Shown piece by piece: positions 16,932 to 24,896 of a stretch of DNA of 35,227 nt. This DNA is from Bacteroidales bacterium (GTDB lineage Bacteria > Bacteroidota > Bacteroidia > Bacteroidales > UBA932). The first letter of the stretch is position 1, and the number at the start of each line of letters is the position of its first letter. The position numbers and the translations under genes are program-made. The stretch covers positions 1 through 35,227 of the forward strand of contig JAFZXU010000007.1 in assembly GCA_017616655.1 (NCBI GenBank), read 5' to 3'. The notes beneath the pieces are model-generated. The model saw nothing but the letters and a program-made list of their open reading frames with translations, did not search any database and had not been told where the DNA came from.

Positions 16932-18479
16932 TTATGCCAATCCGGCAATCAGGCGCGCAAGGGTCTCCTTGGCGTCGCCCAGCTCGAGGTAGACGCCCTT
17001 TCCGCGGGTATAGAGAGGATTCTCCACTCCGGCGTATCCGGGCTTGAGGTCGAAGTTGCAGACGATCACCTCGGGAGCCTCGTCCACGTTGAGGACGGGC
17101 ATTCCGTAGATGGGAGTGCCTTCGGCGTTGCGTGCGGCGGGGTTGAGGACGTCGTTCGCTCCGATGACCACCACTGCGTCGGCGTTCTTGAAGTCGCCGT
17201 TGATGGCCTCCATCTCATAGAGTTTCTCATAGTCCACGTCGGCCTCGGCCAGCAGCACGTTCATGTGGCCCGGCATGCGGCCTGCCACAGGGTGGATGGC
17301 GTAGCGTACGCGCGCGCCGCGGCTCTCCAGCTTGTCGGCAAGCTGACGCACCTGATGCTGGGCCTGTGCGAGGGCCATTCCGTATCCGGGAACTATGATT
17401 ACATCCTTGGCTGCTGCGAGCACGCTTGCGGCGGTGGGCCCCTTCGGCGCGGGAGCTTCGGCGGCTGCGGGCTTCTGTGCCTCAGCGGCGTCGACCTGTG
17501 CGGTAAGGGTCGCTACGCGGCCTTCCAGGTTCTTTACAAGTTCCTCAAGTTCTTTTATTTTTTTCTCTAAGTCCATAACTCGTTTGACTAATGCTTCGTT
17601 TTGTGAATCGGTTGCTTGTTGTTTCGGAGCGGATTTCTTCCCTCCGCCAAGGAGAATGCTGAGAAGGCTGCGGTTCATCGCGCGGCACATAATCTGCGTC
17701 AAAAGCAGGCCGGACGCTCCCACTATGCCGCCCACGGCGACAAGGAAGACATCGCTGATGGCCATGCCGGCTATCGAACCCGCAACGCCCGAAAGGGAGT
17801 TGAGCAGCGAGATGGTGATCGGCATGTCGGCTCCGCCCACGCGGACGGAGAACCAGAGGCCGAAGAGGGAGGCCGCCACCAGGGTGCAGACAAGGCACAG
17901 GGTCATCGCGCCTTCGCCGACGAACGCTCCGGCTATCACGAAGCCGAGGGTAACCACCAGGAAGAGCAGCGTGCAGACCGAGTGGCCTTTCCATACGATG
18001 GGCTTCTGGGGCAGCACGCGGTGCAGCTTGCCGGCAGCCACAAGGCTTCCCACAAGCGTAATCATACCCACGGCCACCGCCAGGAGGGCGGTAACCTGCA
18101 CGAAGGGCCAGAAGCCGCCGGCGTCGATCGCCGCAATCTGATCCTCGCTGAATCCTATGCGCAGCGCGGAGAGGATGCCTACCAGGGCCGATGCGCCGCC
18201 GCCGAGGCCGTTGAAGAGGGCTACGGTCTGCGGCATCTGGATCATCTGCACCCTGCGGGCCATCGTACTTCCGATGAGCGCGCCTATAAGGATGGCGACA
18301 TAGACGGTCCAAACAGAGACCACGCCTGCGAAGAGCAGGGTCGCCACCACGCCGATGAGCATCGCGAGGGCGGAGAGCAGGTTTCCTGCCACCGCCGTCT
18401 TGACCTTGCTCATCATCGAGATGCCGGCGAGCACCAGAAGCGCCGTAAACGCGCTTATGATTATCTGAATCGTCGACAT
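16932..18479 (-). CDS. pntB: NAD(P) transhydrogenase beta subunit with coiled-coil insert
   Basis: A 515-residue PntB, about 50 longer than the 462-residue E. coli protein. Residues 1-~280 are the transmembrane domain II (first half of the proton channel). Domain III, which binds NADP(H), begins at AKDVIIVPGYGMALAQAQHQV and includes HPVAGRMPGHMNVLLAEADVDYE and VVVIGANDVLNPAA. Between them is a long predicted coiled coil (ALVKRVMDLEKKIKELEELV and on) plus an Ala/Pro-rich linker, replacing the short E. coli linker. The complex uses the proton gradient to make NADPH from NADH. Six bases separate it from pntA2, in one operon. Confidence 0.95.
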   Translation of the reverse strand: MSTIQIIISAFTALLVLAGISMMSKVKTAVAGNLLSALAMLIGVVATLLFAGVVSVWTVYVAILIGALIGSTMARRVQMIQMPQTVALFNGLGGGASALVGILSALRIGFSEDQIAAIDAGGFWPFVQVTALLAVAVGMITLVGSLVAAGKLHRVLPQKPIVWKGHSVCTLLFLVVTLGFVIAGAFVGEGAMTLCLVCTLVAASLFGLWFSVRVGGADMPITISLLNSLSGVAGSIAGMAISDVFLVAVGGIVGASGLLLTQIMCRAMNRSLLSILLGGGKKSAPKQQATDSQNEALVKRVMDLEKKIKELEELVKNLEGRVATLTAQVDAAEAQKPAAAEAPAPKGPTAASVLAAAKDVIIVPGYGMALAQAQHQVRQLADKLESRGARVRYAIHPVAGRMPGHMNVLLAEADVDYEKLYEMEAINGDFKNADAVVVIGANDVLNPAARNAEGTPIYGMPVLNVDEAPEVIVCNFDLKPGYAGVENPLYTRGKGVYLELGDAKETLARLIAGLA

Positions 18480-18485
18480 CCCGGT

Positions 18486-18782
18486 TTACTTTTTCTTCTT
18501 GTTGAACATCATCAGCATCCGGTGGGTCACACCGAAGCCGCCGAATACGTTGACGGCAGCCAGCACTATGGCCAGGCAGCCGACAATCTGCGCCACCGCT
18601 CCGTTACCGGCAATGAATGCGATGCCGGTGGCGGCGATGGCTCCCACTATCGTCACTCCCGAGAGGGCGTTCATTCCCGACATGAGGGGAGTATGCAACA
18701 GGCTCGGCACATTCCTGATGATGAAATAGCCGAGCACTGTGCAGACGATAAATACCGAAATCAGTATAAGAGGGTGGATCAT
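18486..18782 (-). CDS. pntA2: NAD(P) transhydrogenase alpha subunit part 2 (membrane)
   Basis: A 98-residue membrane protein with three to four helices (LILISVFIVCTVLGYFIIRNVPSLLHTPLMSGMNALSGVTIVGAI...). HTPLMSGMNALSG is the signature of the membrane part of PntA. It ends in a basic tail MFNKKKK. In E. coli this segment is fused to the NAD-binding part; here it is separate, as in the three-subunit Rhodospirillum-type enzyme. Its ATG overlaps the pntA1 stop. Confidence 0.93.
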   Translation of the reverse strand: MIHPLILISVFIVCTVLGYFIIRNVPSLLHTPLMSGMNALSGVTIVGAIAATGIAFIAGNGAVAQIVGCLAIVLAAVNVFGGFGVTHRMLMMFNKKKK

Positions 18783-19936
18783 AAGCCCATAGCCTCGCGG
18801 GCACCCTGGTGTACGAGTTCGCCGTCGATGCAGACGAGGGTCTTCTGGACGATCTCGTCGTTGCGGTCGAGGACGAACTTGCCGTCCTTGACGAGGAACG
18901 ATACGAGATTGTAGAGGTTGTTGGAGAACATCCAGGTGGAGCTGGTAGGCAGCAGGCCGGGGATGTTCTTCACGCCCATGAGGGTGACGCCGTACTTCTT
19001 CTCGATGCCGCCCTTAGGGGTAAGTTCGCAGTTACCGCCCTGGTCGATGGAGATATCTACGATGACGGAACCCTTCTTCATACCCTTGACCATATCTTCG
19101 GTGATGATGATAGGCGCAATCTTGCCGGGGATAAGGGCCGAGCAGAAGACGATATCCATATCCTGGATGGTCTCCTTGAGGGCTTCCTGCTCCTGGATGA
19201 GGACGTCTGCGGGAAGACGGTTCGCATAGCCGCCTTCAGCGATTGCCAGTTCTGCGGGAACGGTTGTGTCGACAACCTTTGCACCGAGGGAACCTGCGTT
19301 CTCGGATGCCATAGGGCGGATATCTGCCGCATAGGTGATGGCGCCGAGGCGCTTTGCGGTTGCGAGGGCCTGGAGGCCTGCCACGCCCACTCCGATGACC
19401 ATGACCTTAGCAGGCTTGATCTGGCCCACTGCGGTGAACATCTGGGGAACGAAGGTGGTGAGCATGTTGGCTGCCATCAGGATGCCTTTGTAACCTGCGC
19501 AGGTGCTCATAGAGGTGAGGGCGTCCATATTCTGGGCACGGGAGATGCGGGGAATACCGTCGAGGGTGATGGCGGTAACCTTCTTTGCTGCAAGGCGTTT
19601 TACCATTTCGTGGTTGACGGGTGATGCGGGGTGGATGAAGGTGATGAGGATCTGGCCTTCGTGCATCATATCCACTTCGTGCTTCTGCTTCGCCTCGTTC
19701 ATCAGGGGCTCCTTGACCTTGAGGATCATCTCGGCGCGATCGTAGATCTCCTGGGGATCGTCGATCATCTTTGCGCCTTCCCTGATGTAATCCTCGTCGT
19801 GGTAAAGGGCGCCGTCACCTGCGTGACGCTCCACGAGTACTTCAAAACCGTCTTTGACGAATTTGCCCACGGTTTCGGGCGTTGCTGCTACACGAGCCTC
19901 GTCGTGCATGATTTCTTTGGGAATACCAATAATCAT
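18779..19936 (-). CDS. pntA1: NAD(P) transhydrogenase alpha subunit part 1 (NAD-binding)
   Basis: A 385-residue soluble domain I. MIIGIPKEIMHDEARVAATPETVGKF is the alanine dehydrogenase/PNT N-terminal signature; VMVIGVGVAGLQALATAKRLGAITYAADIRP (near residue 175) is the Rossmann dinucleotide motif that binds NAD(H). Length fits PntAA of three-subunit enzymes. It is the first gene of pntA1-pntA2-pntB, whose start/stop overlaps mean coordinated expression. The 95 bases upstream hold the promoter region and the 3' end of the neighbouring reductase operon. Confidence 0.95.
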   Translation of the reverse strand: MIIGIPKEIMHDEARVAATPETVGKFVKDGFEVLVERHAGDGALYHDEDYIREGAKMIDDPQEIYDRAEMILKVKEPLMNEAKQKHEVDMMHEGQILITFIHPASPVNHEMVKRLAAKKVTAITLDGIPRISRAQNMDALTSMSTCAGYKGILMAANMLTTFVPQMFTAVGQIKPAKVMVIGVGVAGLQALATAKRLGAITYAADIRPMASENAGSLGAKVVDTTVPAELAIAEGGYANRLPADVLIQEQEALKETIQDMDIVFCSALIPGKIAPIIITEDMVKGMKKGSVIVDISIDQGGNCELTPKGGIEKKYGVTLMGVKNIPGLLPTSSTWMFSNNLYNLVSFLVKDGKFVLDRNDEIVQKTLVCIDGELVHQGAREAMGL

Positions 19937-20031
19937 AGTGAATCAATATTAAGTTGTTGTATGTTTTTGACATTTGGCCGTTAAAGGTATGAATTATAAT
20001 GTCAAAGTATTCCTGTTGTTGAAAAAAACTT

Positions 20032-21429
20032 TTAATCCAACCCGGAACGCAACTTTTCGACATACTTGTCTATGCGGCGCATTTGCCTGGGAATCTGGAT
20101 GTTCTGCGGGCAGGACTGGACGCATTTGCCGCATCCGATGCAGTGGTCTGCCTGTGCCAGACGGGGCACGCTCCTGTCGTATCCCACGAGGAATGCGCGG
20201 CGCGCCTTGCGGTACTCCGGATCCTGTTCGTCGGTCTTGACGTTGCCTTCGTTGACGCACTTGTTGTAGTGGGCGAAGATGGCGGGAATGTCGAGTCCGA
20301 AGGGGCAGGGCATGCAGTACTGGCACCCCGTGCAGGGCACCAGCGGGAAGTTGACGTAGTCCACCGCGATCTCCTCGAGCATTGCAAGCTCCTCTTCGGA
20401 GAGTGGCTTCAGGGGTGAGAAGGTGCGCAGGTTGTCCACCAGGTTTTCCATATAGGTCATGCCGCTGAGGGCGGTGAGGACCCTGGGATAGGTGCCGCAG
20501 AAACGGAACGCCCAGGAGGCGATGCTCGACTGCGGATCCTTTTCGAGGAGACGGGCAGCGGAGTGTTCGTTGAGGTTGGCCAGGGCGCCGCCTCGGAGGG
20601 GCTCCATTATTATTACCGGAATCTCGCGCCTGTCAAGTTCCTGGTACAGATAGGAGGCGTTGGTGTTGCGGCCGCCGAAGCCCTCCGCCTGGTTCCAGTC
20701 GATATAGTTCATCTGGATCTGCACGAAGTCCCAGTGGACCTTTTCATGCATCTCCATAAGGTAATCGAAGACCTCGCGGTCGCCGTGGAACGAGAATCCG
20801 AGATTGCGGATCCTGCCCTTCTCCCTCTCTCCGAGAAGGAAATCGAGCACTCCGTTGTCGAGGAAGCGCTTCTTGAAGATTTCCGAACCGGCCACTCCGT
20901 TGCGGGCTCCGGAGATGGTGTGGAGCAGATAGTAGTCTATAAAGTCCACCTTCAGCCTCTTGAATGACTGCTCGTACATGTCGAGTGCCTCCTGCCTGGG
21001 GTAGGGGGCGCGGGTGTTGGTCATCTTGGTGGCGATGAAATACTCGTTGCGGTCGTGCCTCTGGAGGGCGATGGCCGTAGCCTCCTCCGACTTGCCGCGG
21101 AGATACTTGGGAGCCGTATCGAAGTAGTTGACGCCGTTCGCTATGGCATAGTCGACGAGTTTGTTGACCTCCTCCTGGATGATGGTTTCGGTGCCGTCGT
21201 CATTCTTTTTGGTGGGCCATCTCATGCAGCCGTAGCCGAGAATGGAGACCTTGTCTTCGCGCGGGCCGATGCGGTAGGTCATGTTGCCTTCAGGGCCGAT
21301 GGTGTTGCGCGCGGCCGCATTTTCGCCCTTCACGGCGCAGGCAGCAGCCACGGCGGCAACTGCGAGGGAACTCTCTCCGAGCTTGCGGAAGAAGTCCCTT
21401 CTGGATATGTTGTTCTCTTGTTTTTTCAT
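20032..21429 (-). CDS. Aldo/keto reductase with C-terminal 4Fe-4S domain
   Basis: A 465-residue protein starting with a Tat-like signal (SRRDFFRKLG then an Ala/Val hydrophobic stretch), so probably exported with cofactor. The AKR barrel has the tetrad in FDTAPKYLRG (Asp, Tyr), FIATKMT (Lys) and YYLLHTIS (His). The C-terminus has two cysteine clusters, CTGCQYCMPCPFGLDIP and CIGCGKCVQSCPQNIQIP, for iron-sulfur centres, as in the COG1453 group. The substrate is unknown. It is 13 bases downstream of the ferredoxin membrane protein gene, which may supply its electrons. The ATG at 21429 fits the signal; the frame is open upstream. Confidence 0.88.
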   Translation of the reverse strand: MKKQENNISRRDFFRKLGESSLAVAAVAAACAVKGENAAARNTIGPEGNMTYRIGPREDKVSILGYGCMRWPTKKNDDGTETIIQEEVNKLVDYAIANGVNYFDTAPKYLRGKSEEATAIALQRHDRNEYFIATKMTNTRAPYPRQEALDMYEQSFKRLKVDFIDYYLLHTISGARNGVAGSEIFKKRFLDNGVLDFLLGEREKGRIRNLGFSFHGDREVFDYLMEMHEKVHWDFVQIQMNYIDWNQAEGFGGRNTNASYLYQELDRREIPVIIMEPLRGGALANLNEHSAARLLEKDPQSSIASWAFRFCGTYPRVLTALSGMTYMENLVDNLRTFSPLKPLSEEELAMLEEIAVDYVNFPLVPCTGCQYCMPCPFGLDIPAIFAHYNKCVNEGNVKTDEQDPEYRKARRAFLVGYDRSVPRLAQADHCIGCGKCVQSCPQNIQIPRQMRRIDKYVEKLRSGLD

Positions 21430-21442
21430 TTTCGGGTCCTCC

Positions 21443-22915
21443 TTATGCAAGACTGTGGATTTCATTGCCTTCGACATAGATGGCGCTGACGGGGCGCGAA
21501 GGGCAGTGGTATTCGCAGGAACCGCAGCCGATGCAACGCTCTGCAATCACTGCGGGAACCTTGAGGTCGCTTCCTTCAAGCGGAACGAGTTTGATGGCGC
21601 CTGCGGGGCAGTGCCTTGCGCAGTTGCCGCATTCCACCTCATGGGTCCTGACGACGCAGTTCTCTGGGATCACTACGGCGTGGCCGACGCGGATGGCGGC
21701 CTTCTCTTCAATTGCGATGGGCTTGATGGCGCCTGCGGGACACACTTCGGAGCAGGTCTTGCAGTTGATGCGGCAGAAACCCTTCTCGAAGGACATCTCA
21801 GGCTGCATCAGGGTGGCGAGGTCCGTTGAGGGACGGAGCACTCCGTAAGGGCATTTGGTGACGCACAACTGGCAGGAAACGCATTTGTCCGAGAAGTTCC
21901 TGAGGCTTTGCGATCCGGCCGGCTTGACCGGAGTCTTGCGGGCGGGGGTGAGTTTCTCCTGCAACATAGCGGAACCGGTTTTCACCTTGTCCCTCTTTGC
22001 CTCCAGGGTGGCGGCGGAGAGAAGCATTGCACCGGCGGCGAGGAAGCCGCGGCGCGACCGGTCGACCTCTTCCGGCTTGTTTTTCTTTGATTTCATAAGG
22101 AATACGGGTTTATAGGAAATAGCGCCTTGACGGCAGTTCTCAAGGCAGTCGAAGCATACTACGCATCGGCTGTAGTCGATTCTGTGCTCCTTCGGGTTGA
22201 TGCAGGAACACTTGCATCTGCGGGCACAGAGGGTGCAGCCGGTGCACTTGTCGGTGTCGATCACCGGCTTGAAGAGGGAGAATCTGGAAATCAGGCCCAG
22301 TACCGTGCCCACGGGGCAGACGGAGTTGCACCAGGTGCGGCCGCCCCTCCAGGCCAGGATGAATACCAGTACGAAAACCACTGACGCAGCTATGAAGGTC
22401 GGCAGGCTCTTCATCCAGACTTCGGTGGGATAGAAGGCGTAGCTGCCGGCGCGCTGGGAAATTGCCGCGAAGAGGTTGTTGCACCACCCGTAAACGGGGG
22501 CCATCAGCTCGGTGGCTATCTTTCCGTAGGCGCTGTAAGGCGCGATGAGGCAGGCTATGGCGTTGAGCCCCAATACCATAAGAATGATGAAGAGGGCCAG
22601 GAATCCGTAGCGGAGCCAGGGGTTGGCCTTCTTGAACGAGTAACGGTTCCTCCGGGAGTTTCCGTGAATCCAGGCGATGATATCCTGCATTATTCCCATG
22701 GGGCAGACGACGGAACAGTAGATGCGGCCGAAGAGGATGGTGAGCAGCACGAGCCCTGCGATGACCGCCGCGTTGAGGGCGAGAAGGGCCTCGAGGGCCT
22801 GGATCTTCGCCGTCCAGCCGAGCCAGGCGTGAAGGGCTCCGGTGAAATCCAGAAACAGGAGTGTCAAAGCCGCGAAACAGATTGCGGCCAGGATGATTCG
22901 TAAGGTGCGGAGCAT
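21443..22915 (-). CDS. Membrane-bound polyferredoxin, NapH-like with NapG-like C-terminal part
   Basis: A 490-residue protein. Residues 1-~200 hold four to five transmembrane helices with two NapH/NosR-type motifs, GRIYCSVVCPMGIMQD and GRTWCNSVCPVGTVLG. Then come ferredoxin clusters CTGCTLCARRCKCSC and CVVCFDCLENC, a second membrane or Tat-like motif (SRRGFLAAGAM), and further clusters (CVSCQLCVTKCPYG, CKTCSEVCPAG, CGNCARHCPAG, CIGCGSCEYHCPSRP). It looks like NapH and a NapG-like ferredoxin fused in one chain, moving electrons from the quinone pool to the exported side. The next gene, the Fe-S aldo/keto reductase, is a likely partner. Confidence 0.87.
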   Translation of the reverse strand: MLRTLRIILAAICFAALTLLFLDFTGALHAWLGWTAKIQALEALLALNAAVIAGLVLLTILFGRIYCSVVCPMGIMQDIIAWIHGNSRRNRYSFKKANPWLRYGFLALFIILMVLGLNAIACLIAPYSAYGKIATELMAPVYGWCNNLFAAISQRAGSYAFYPTEVWMKSLPTFIAASVVFVLVFILAWRGGRTWCNSVCPVGTVLGLISRFSLFKPVIDTDKCTGCTLCARRCKCSCINPKEHRIDYSRCVVCFDCLENCRQGAISYKPVFLMKSKKNKPEEVDRSRRGFLAAGAMLLSAATLEAKRDKVKTGSAMLQEKLTPARKTPVKPAGSQSLRNFSDKCVSCQLCVTKCPYGVLRPSTDLATLMQPEMSFEKGFCRINCKTCSEVCPAGAIKPIAIEEKAAIRVGHAVVIPENCVVRTHEVECGNCARHCPAGAIKLVPLEGSDLKVPAVIAERCIGCGSCEYHCPSRPVSAIYVEGNEIHSLA

Positions 22916-22938
22916 ATCGGTCGTAAAAGGTTGATATG

Positions 22939-22946
22939 CAAATTTA
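22939..22946 (-). promoter_or_regulatory. Candidate -7 element for the ferredoxin-reductase operon
   Basis: TAAATTTG on the minus strand, 23 bases ahead of the start at 22915. No TTTG -33 box at ideal spacing. Confidence 0.35.
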
Positions 22947-22989
22947 TCATTTATTTGGAGTATTTACGTGGTATTACAAAAAAAATTAT

Positions 22990-22997
22990 TAACTTTG
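22990..22997 (+). promoter_or_regulatory. Candidate -7 element for the OmpA-like/TPR gene
   Basis: TAACTTTG in an AT-rich stretch, 66 bases upstream of the ATG at 23064. It leaves a leader of about 60 bases rich in A, common for highly expressed Bacteroidetes outer-membrane genes. Confidence 0.45.
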
Positions 22998-23063
22998 GAG
23001 TCAGCCTATTTTGGCTAATTGTGTGACAATCAAAATGTTAAAATATTTTTAAATCAGATTAAA

Positions 23064-24521
23064 ATGAAAAGAATGAGTAAATTGTTCGCAGCAGCGGTCC
23101 TCGGACTTCTCGCGACATTCTCTGTTTCCGCAAATCCCTGGCGTATTTGCAACGACAATGTTGAGGTTAAGGTTGTAAGCCTCGTACCCTCGGCTGACGA
23201 GACCCAGCTGGTCGTCGGATATGAGACTACTATCTATCCCGACGCCATCACCGAGTGCGAGTCCCTCATCCTCACTCCGGTCATCAAGAACGGCGACCGC
23301 AAGCATCTCTTCGAGGTGCTCGTAATCAACGGCAACGGCCGCCGCGGCATCCAGAACAAGTGGCTGGCAAACCAGATTTATGGCGTATGCGATCCCAACT
23401 ACGTCCGCGTCTTCACCATGAAGGACGGCGAGACCCTTCGCATCCAGAGCAGCTACACCATTCCCTGGGAGGAGTGGATGGACGGAGCAAGGTTCACCTA
23501 CACTTCACAGAAGGCTACCTACACACCCAACTGCATCGTTCCTTATCCTGGCGAAGAGGACATCTGCGGCGTTCCTCACTATGACAACCCGTTCGATATC
23601 ACTCCCGAATTCGTTGACATCCCCGCGGTCGCTGACGGTGAGCACCACCTCAAGACCCGCATCTACTATCCTGTCAACGTGACCAAGAGGGTTGACGAAT
23701 ACTTCGAGAATGCACACGCTCTCGCTATCCTGAACACCCTGGACAACGAGAACTTCGAGGTTACCAAGATCAACATCGAAGGCTGGGCATCTCCCGAGGC
23801 AACCGTTCCTTACAACAACAACCTCTCCGTCCGCCGTGCACAGACGATGAAGAAGATCATCTCCGACAAGTACAACTTCGACAAGGAGATCTACACCACC
23901 GAAGGCAAGGGCGAGTTCTGGGATTACGCTATCAACTATATCAACACCACCTCCGAGCCCGTGGTCGCTGAGAACCGCGCAGCTCTCCAGGATGCGATTG
24001 CAAACATCGCAGACCTCGACAAGCGTGAGGCAGCCATCAAGAAGGTTGCAGGCGGCAAGCCTTACAAGGCAATCTTCGACGCAACCTATCCTCGTTCCCG
24101 TTTCGCTGACTGCGAAGTCTTCTTCAAGCTCCTCAAGATGGACAAGGACGCACTGCAGGCTATCTACAATGCAGATCCCGAGCAGCTTGACCCTGAAGAG
24201 TATGCAGGACTCGTAGCGGCAGGCGCAGATGAAGAGGTTCTCGAGAAGGCTCTCAGCCTCTATCCCGACGATGAGGCTCTCAACGCTATCGCAGGCCAGA
24301 AGGCAATCGAGGCAGGCGACATCGACAAGGCCATCAAGTGCTTCAGCAAGGCAGGCGAGTCGGCAGAGGTGATGAACAACCTCGGCGGTTGCTATCTGAT
24401 CAAGGGCGACGTTGACAATGCCGCCAAGTGCTATGAGAAGGCAAAGGAACTCTCCGTTGCAGCTCAGAACGCACAGGAGCTCAAGGAGCTCAAGATCAAC
24501 AAGAAGTACTTCAACGACTAA
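23064..24521 (+). CDS. Periplasmic/outer-membrane OmpA-like and TPR protein (DUF3868-like N-terminus)
   Basis: A 485-residue protein with signal peptide MSKLFAAAVLGLLATFSVSANPW. The N-terminal ~200 residues look like the DUF3868-type beta-rich domain of Bacteroidales fimbrial-assembly or OmpA-family proteins. Residues ~220-300 (NFEVTKINIEGWASPEATVPYNNNLSVRRAQTMKKIISDKY) have the OmpA-like peptidoglycan-binding pattern. The C-terminus holds TPR-like helices (KAIKCFSKAGESAEVMNNLGGCYLIKGDVDNAAKCYEKAKELS). Codons are strongly biased (GAC, AAG, CTC, ATC), suggesting high expression. It probably links the outer membrane to peptidoglycan; exact role unknown. ATG 23064 is chosen for the signal peptide. 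Confidence 0.78.
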   Translation: MKRMSKLFAAAVLGLLATFSVSANPWRICNDNVEVKVVSLVPSADETQLVVGYETTIYPDAITECESLILTPVIKNGDRKHLFEVLVINGNGRRGIQNKWLANQIYGVCDPNYVRVFTMKDGETLRIQSSYTIPWEEWMDGARFTYTSQKATYTPNCIVPYPGEEDICGVPHYDNPFDITPEFVDIPAVADGEHHLKTRIYYPVNVTKRVDEYFENAHALAILNTLDNENFEVTKINIEGWASPEATVPYNNNLSVRRAQTMKKIISDKYNFDKEIYTTEGKGEFWDYAINYINTTSEPVVAENRAALQDAIANIADLDKREAAIKKVAGGKPYKAIFDATYPRSRFADCEVFFKLLKMDKDALQAIYNADPEQLDPEEYAGLVAAGADEEVLEKALSLYPDDEALNAIAGQKAIEAGDIDKAIKCFSKAGESAEVMNNLGGCYLIKGDVDNAAKCYEKAKELSVAAQNAQELKELKINKKYFND

Positions 24522-24549
24522 TCCGAAGGACTTCAGCACACCCGTTTAT

Positions 24550-24584
24550 GAAGGTACTGCCACCCAACGGCAGTACCTTCTTTT
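24550..24584 (+). terminator. Stem-loop between the OmpA-like gene and tRNA-Leu
   Basis: A 12-bp perfect stem GAAGGTACTGCC / GGCAGTACCTTC with a short loop, then TTTT. The first base of the tRNA directly follows the T run. It may be a terminator, or a processing hairpin if the tRNA is transcribed by read-through. Confidence 0.75.
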
Positions 24585-24893
24585 GCCCGGGTGGTGAAAT
24601 TGGTAGACACGCGGGACTTAAACTAATTTGAGTGCATTCTCCGAAAGGAGAAATGTAGAATATCGTAAAGTCAGGGAAGCCTTAACGGACGACGCCGATG
24701 GTAATCCTGAGCCAAGCCTCGAAGGAGGAAGGTGCAGAGACTATACACGATACACCTAAGTAGAAATATATGGTGAAGAGATAGTCCGGACCACAAAAGT
24801 CAAAGCTATGGTTTTGATTGTAACGAAAGTTATAGTGGTGTGAAAATCCCGTGGCCAGGAATGGCCTTACGGGTTCGATTCCCGTCCCGGGCA
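24585..24893 (+). tRNA. tRNA-Leu(UAA) interrupted by a group I intron
   Basis: The 5' exon (24585-24619) starts GCCCGGGTGGTGAAATTGG and ends in the anticodon loop C-T-T. The 3' exon (24843-24893) starts AAAATCCCG. Joined, they give a class II tRNA: acceptor GCCCGGG/CCCGGGC, anticodon stem CGGGA/TCCCG, loop CTTAAAA with anticodon TAA, a long variable arm (GGCC AGGAAT GGCC) and a T-arm ACGGG-TTCGATT-CCCGT. CCA is not encoded. The 3' end also serves as attL of the mobile element, so the element restored the tRNA sequence on insertion. The tRNA reads UUA codons and should need splicing to work. Confidence 0.93.
24620..24842 (+). ncRNA. Group I intron (IC3-like), 223 nt, no ORF
   Basis: The 5' exon ACTT plus the first intron bases AAA pair perfectly with TTTGAGT (24627-24633) around a CTAA loop to form P1. 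The last exon base U34 forms the diagnostic U.G pair with G24630. Core elements are readable: Q region AATCCTGAGCC, R region GGTGCAGAGACTAT and S region GATAGTCC, whose ACTAT/ATAGT pairing is P7 (guanosine site). GNRA-type hairpins are at TCTCCGAAAGGAGA and TAACGAAAGTTA. The intron ends in G (omega-G, 24842) before AAAATCCC. Insertion between U34 and A35 is the same site as the cyanobacterial/plastid tRNA-Leu(UAA) intron. Confidence 0.92.
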
Positions 24894-24896
24894 CAA
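24874..24896 (+). repeat. attL core (tRNA 3' end)
   Basis: 23 bp identical to 30748-30770. Bases before it differ (ACGGG here, AATCA there) and bases after it differ, which sets the limits of the crossover core. Confidence 0.9.

Noticed and set aside
24620-24842. Group II intron or a twintron with a hidden ORF
   Set aside because: No GUGYG start, no AY end or domain V hairpin, and no ORF. P1, P7 and terminal G fit group I.
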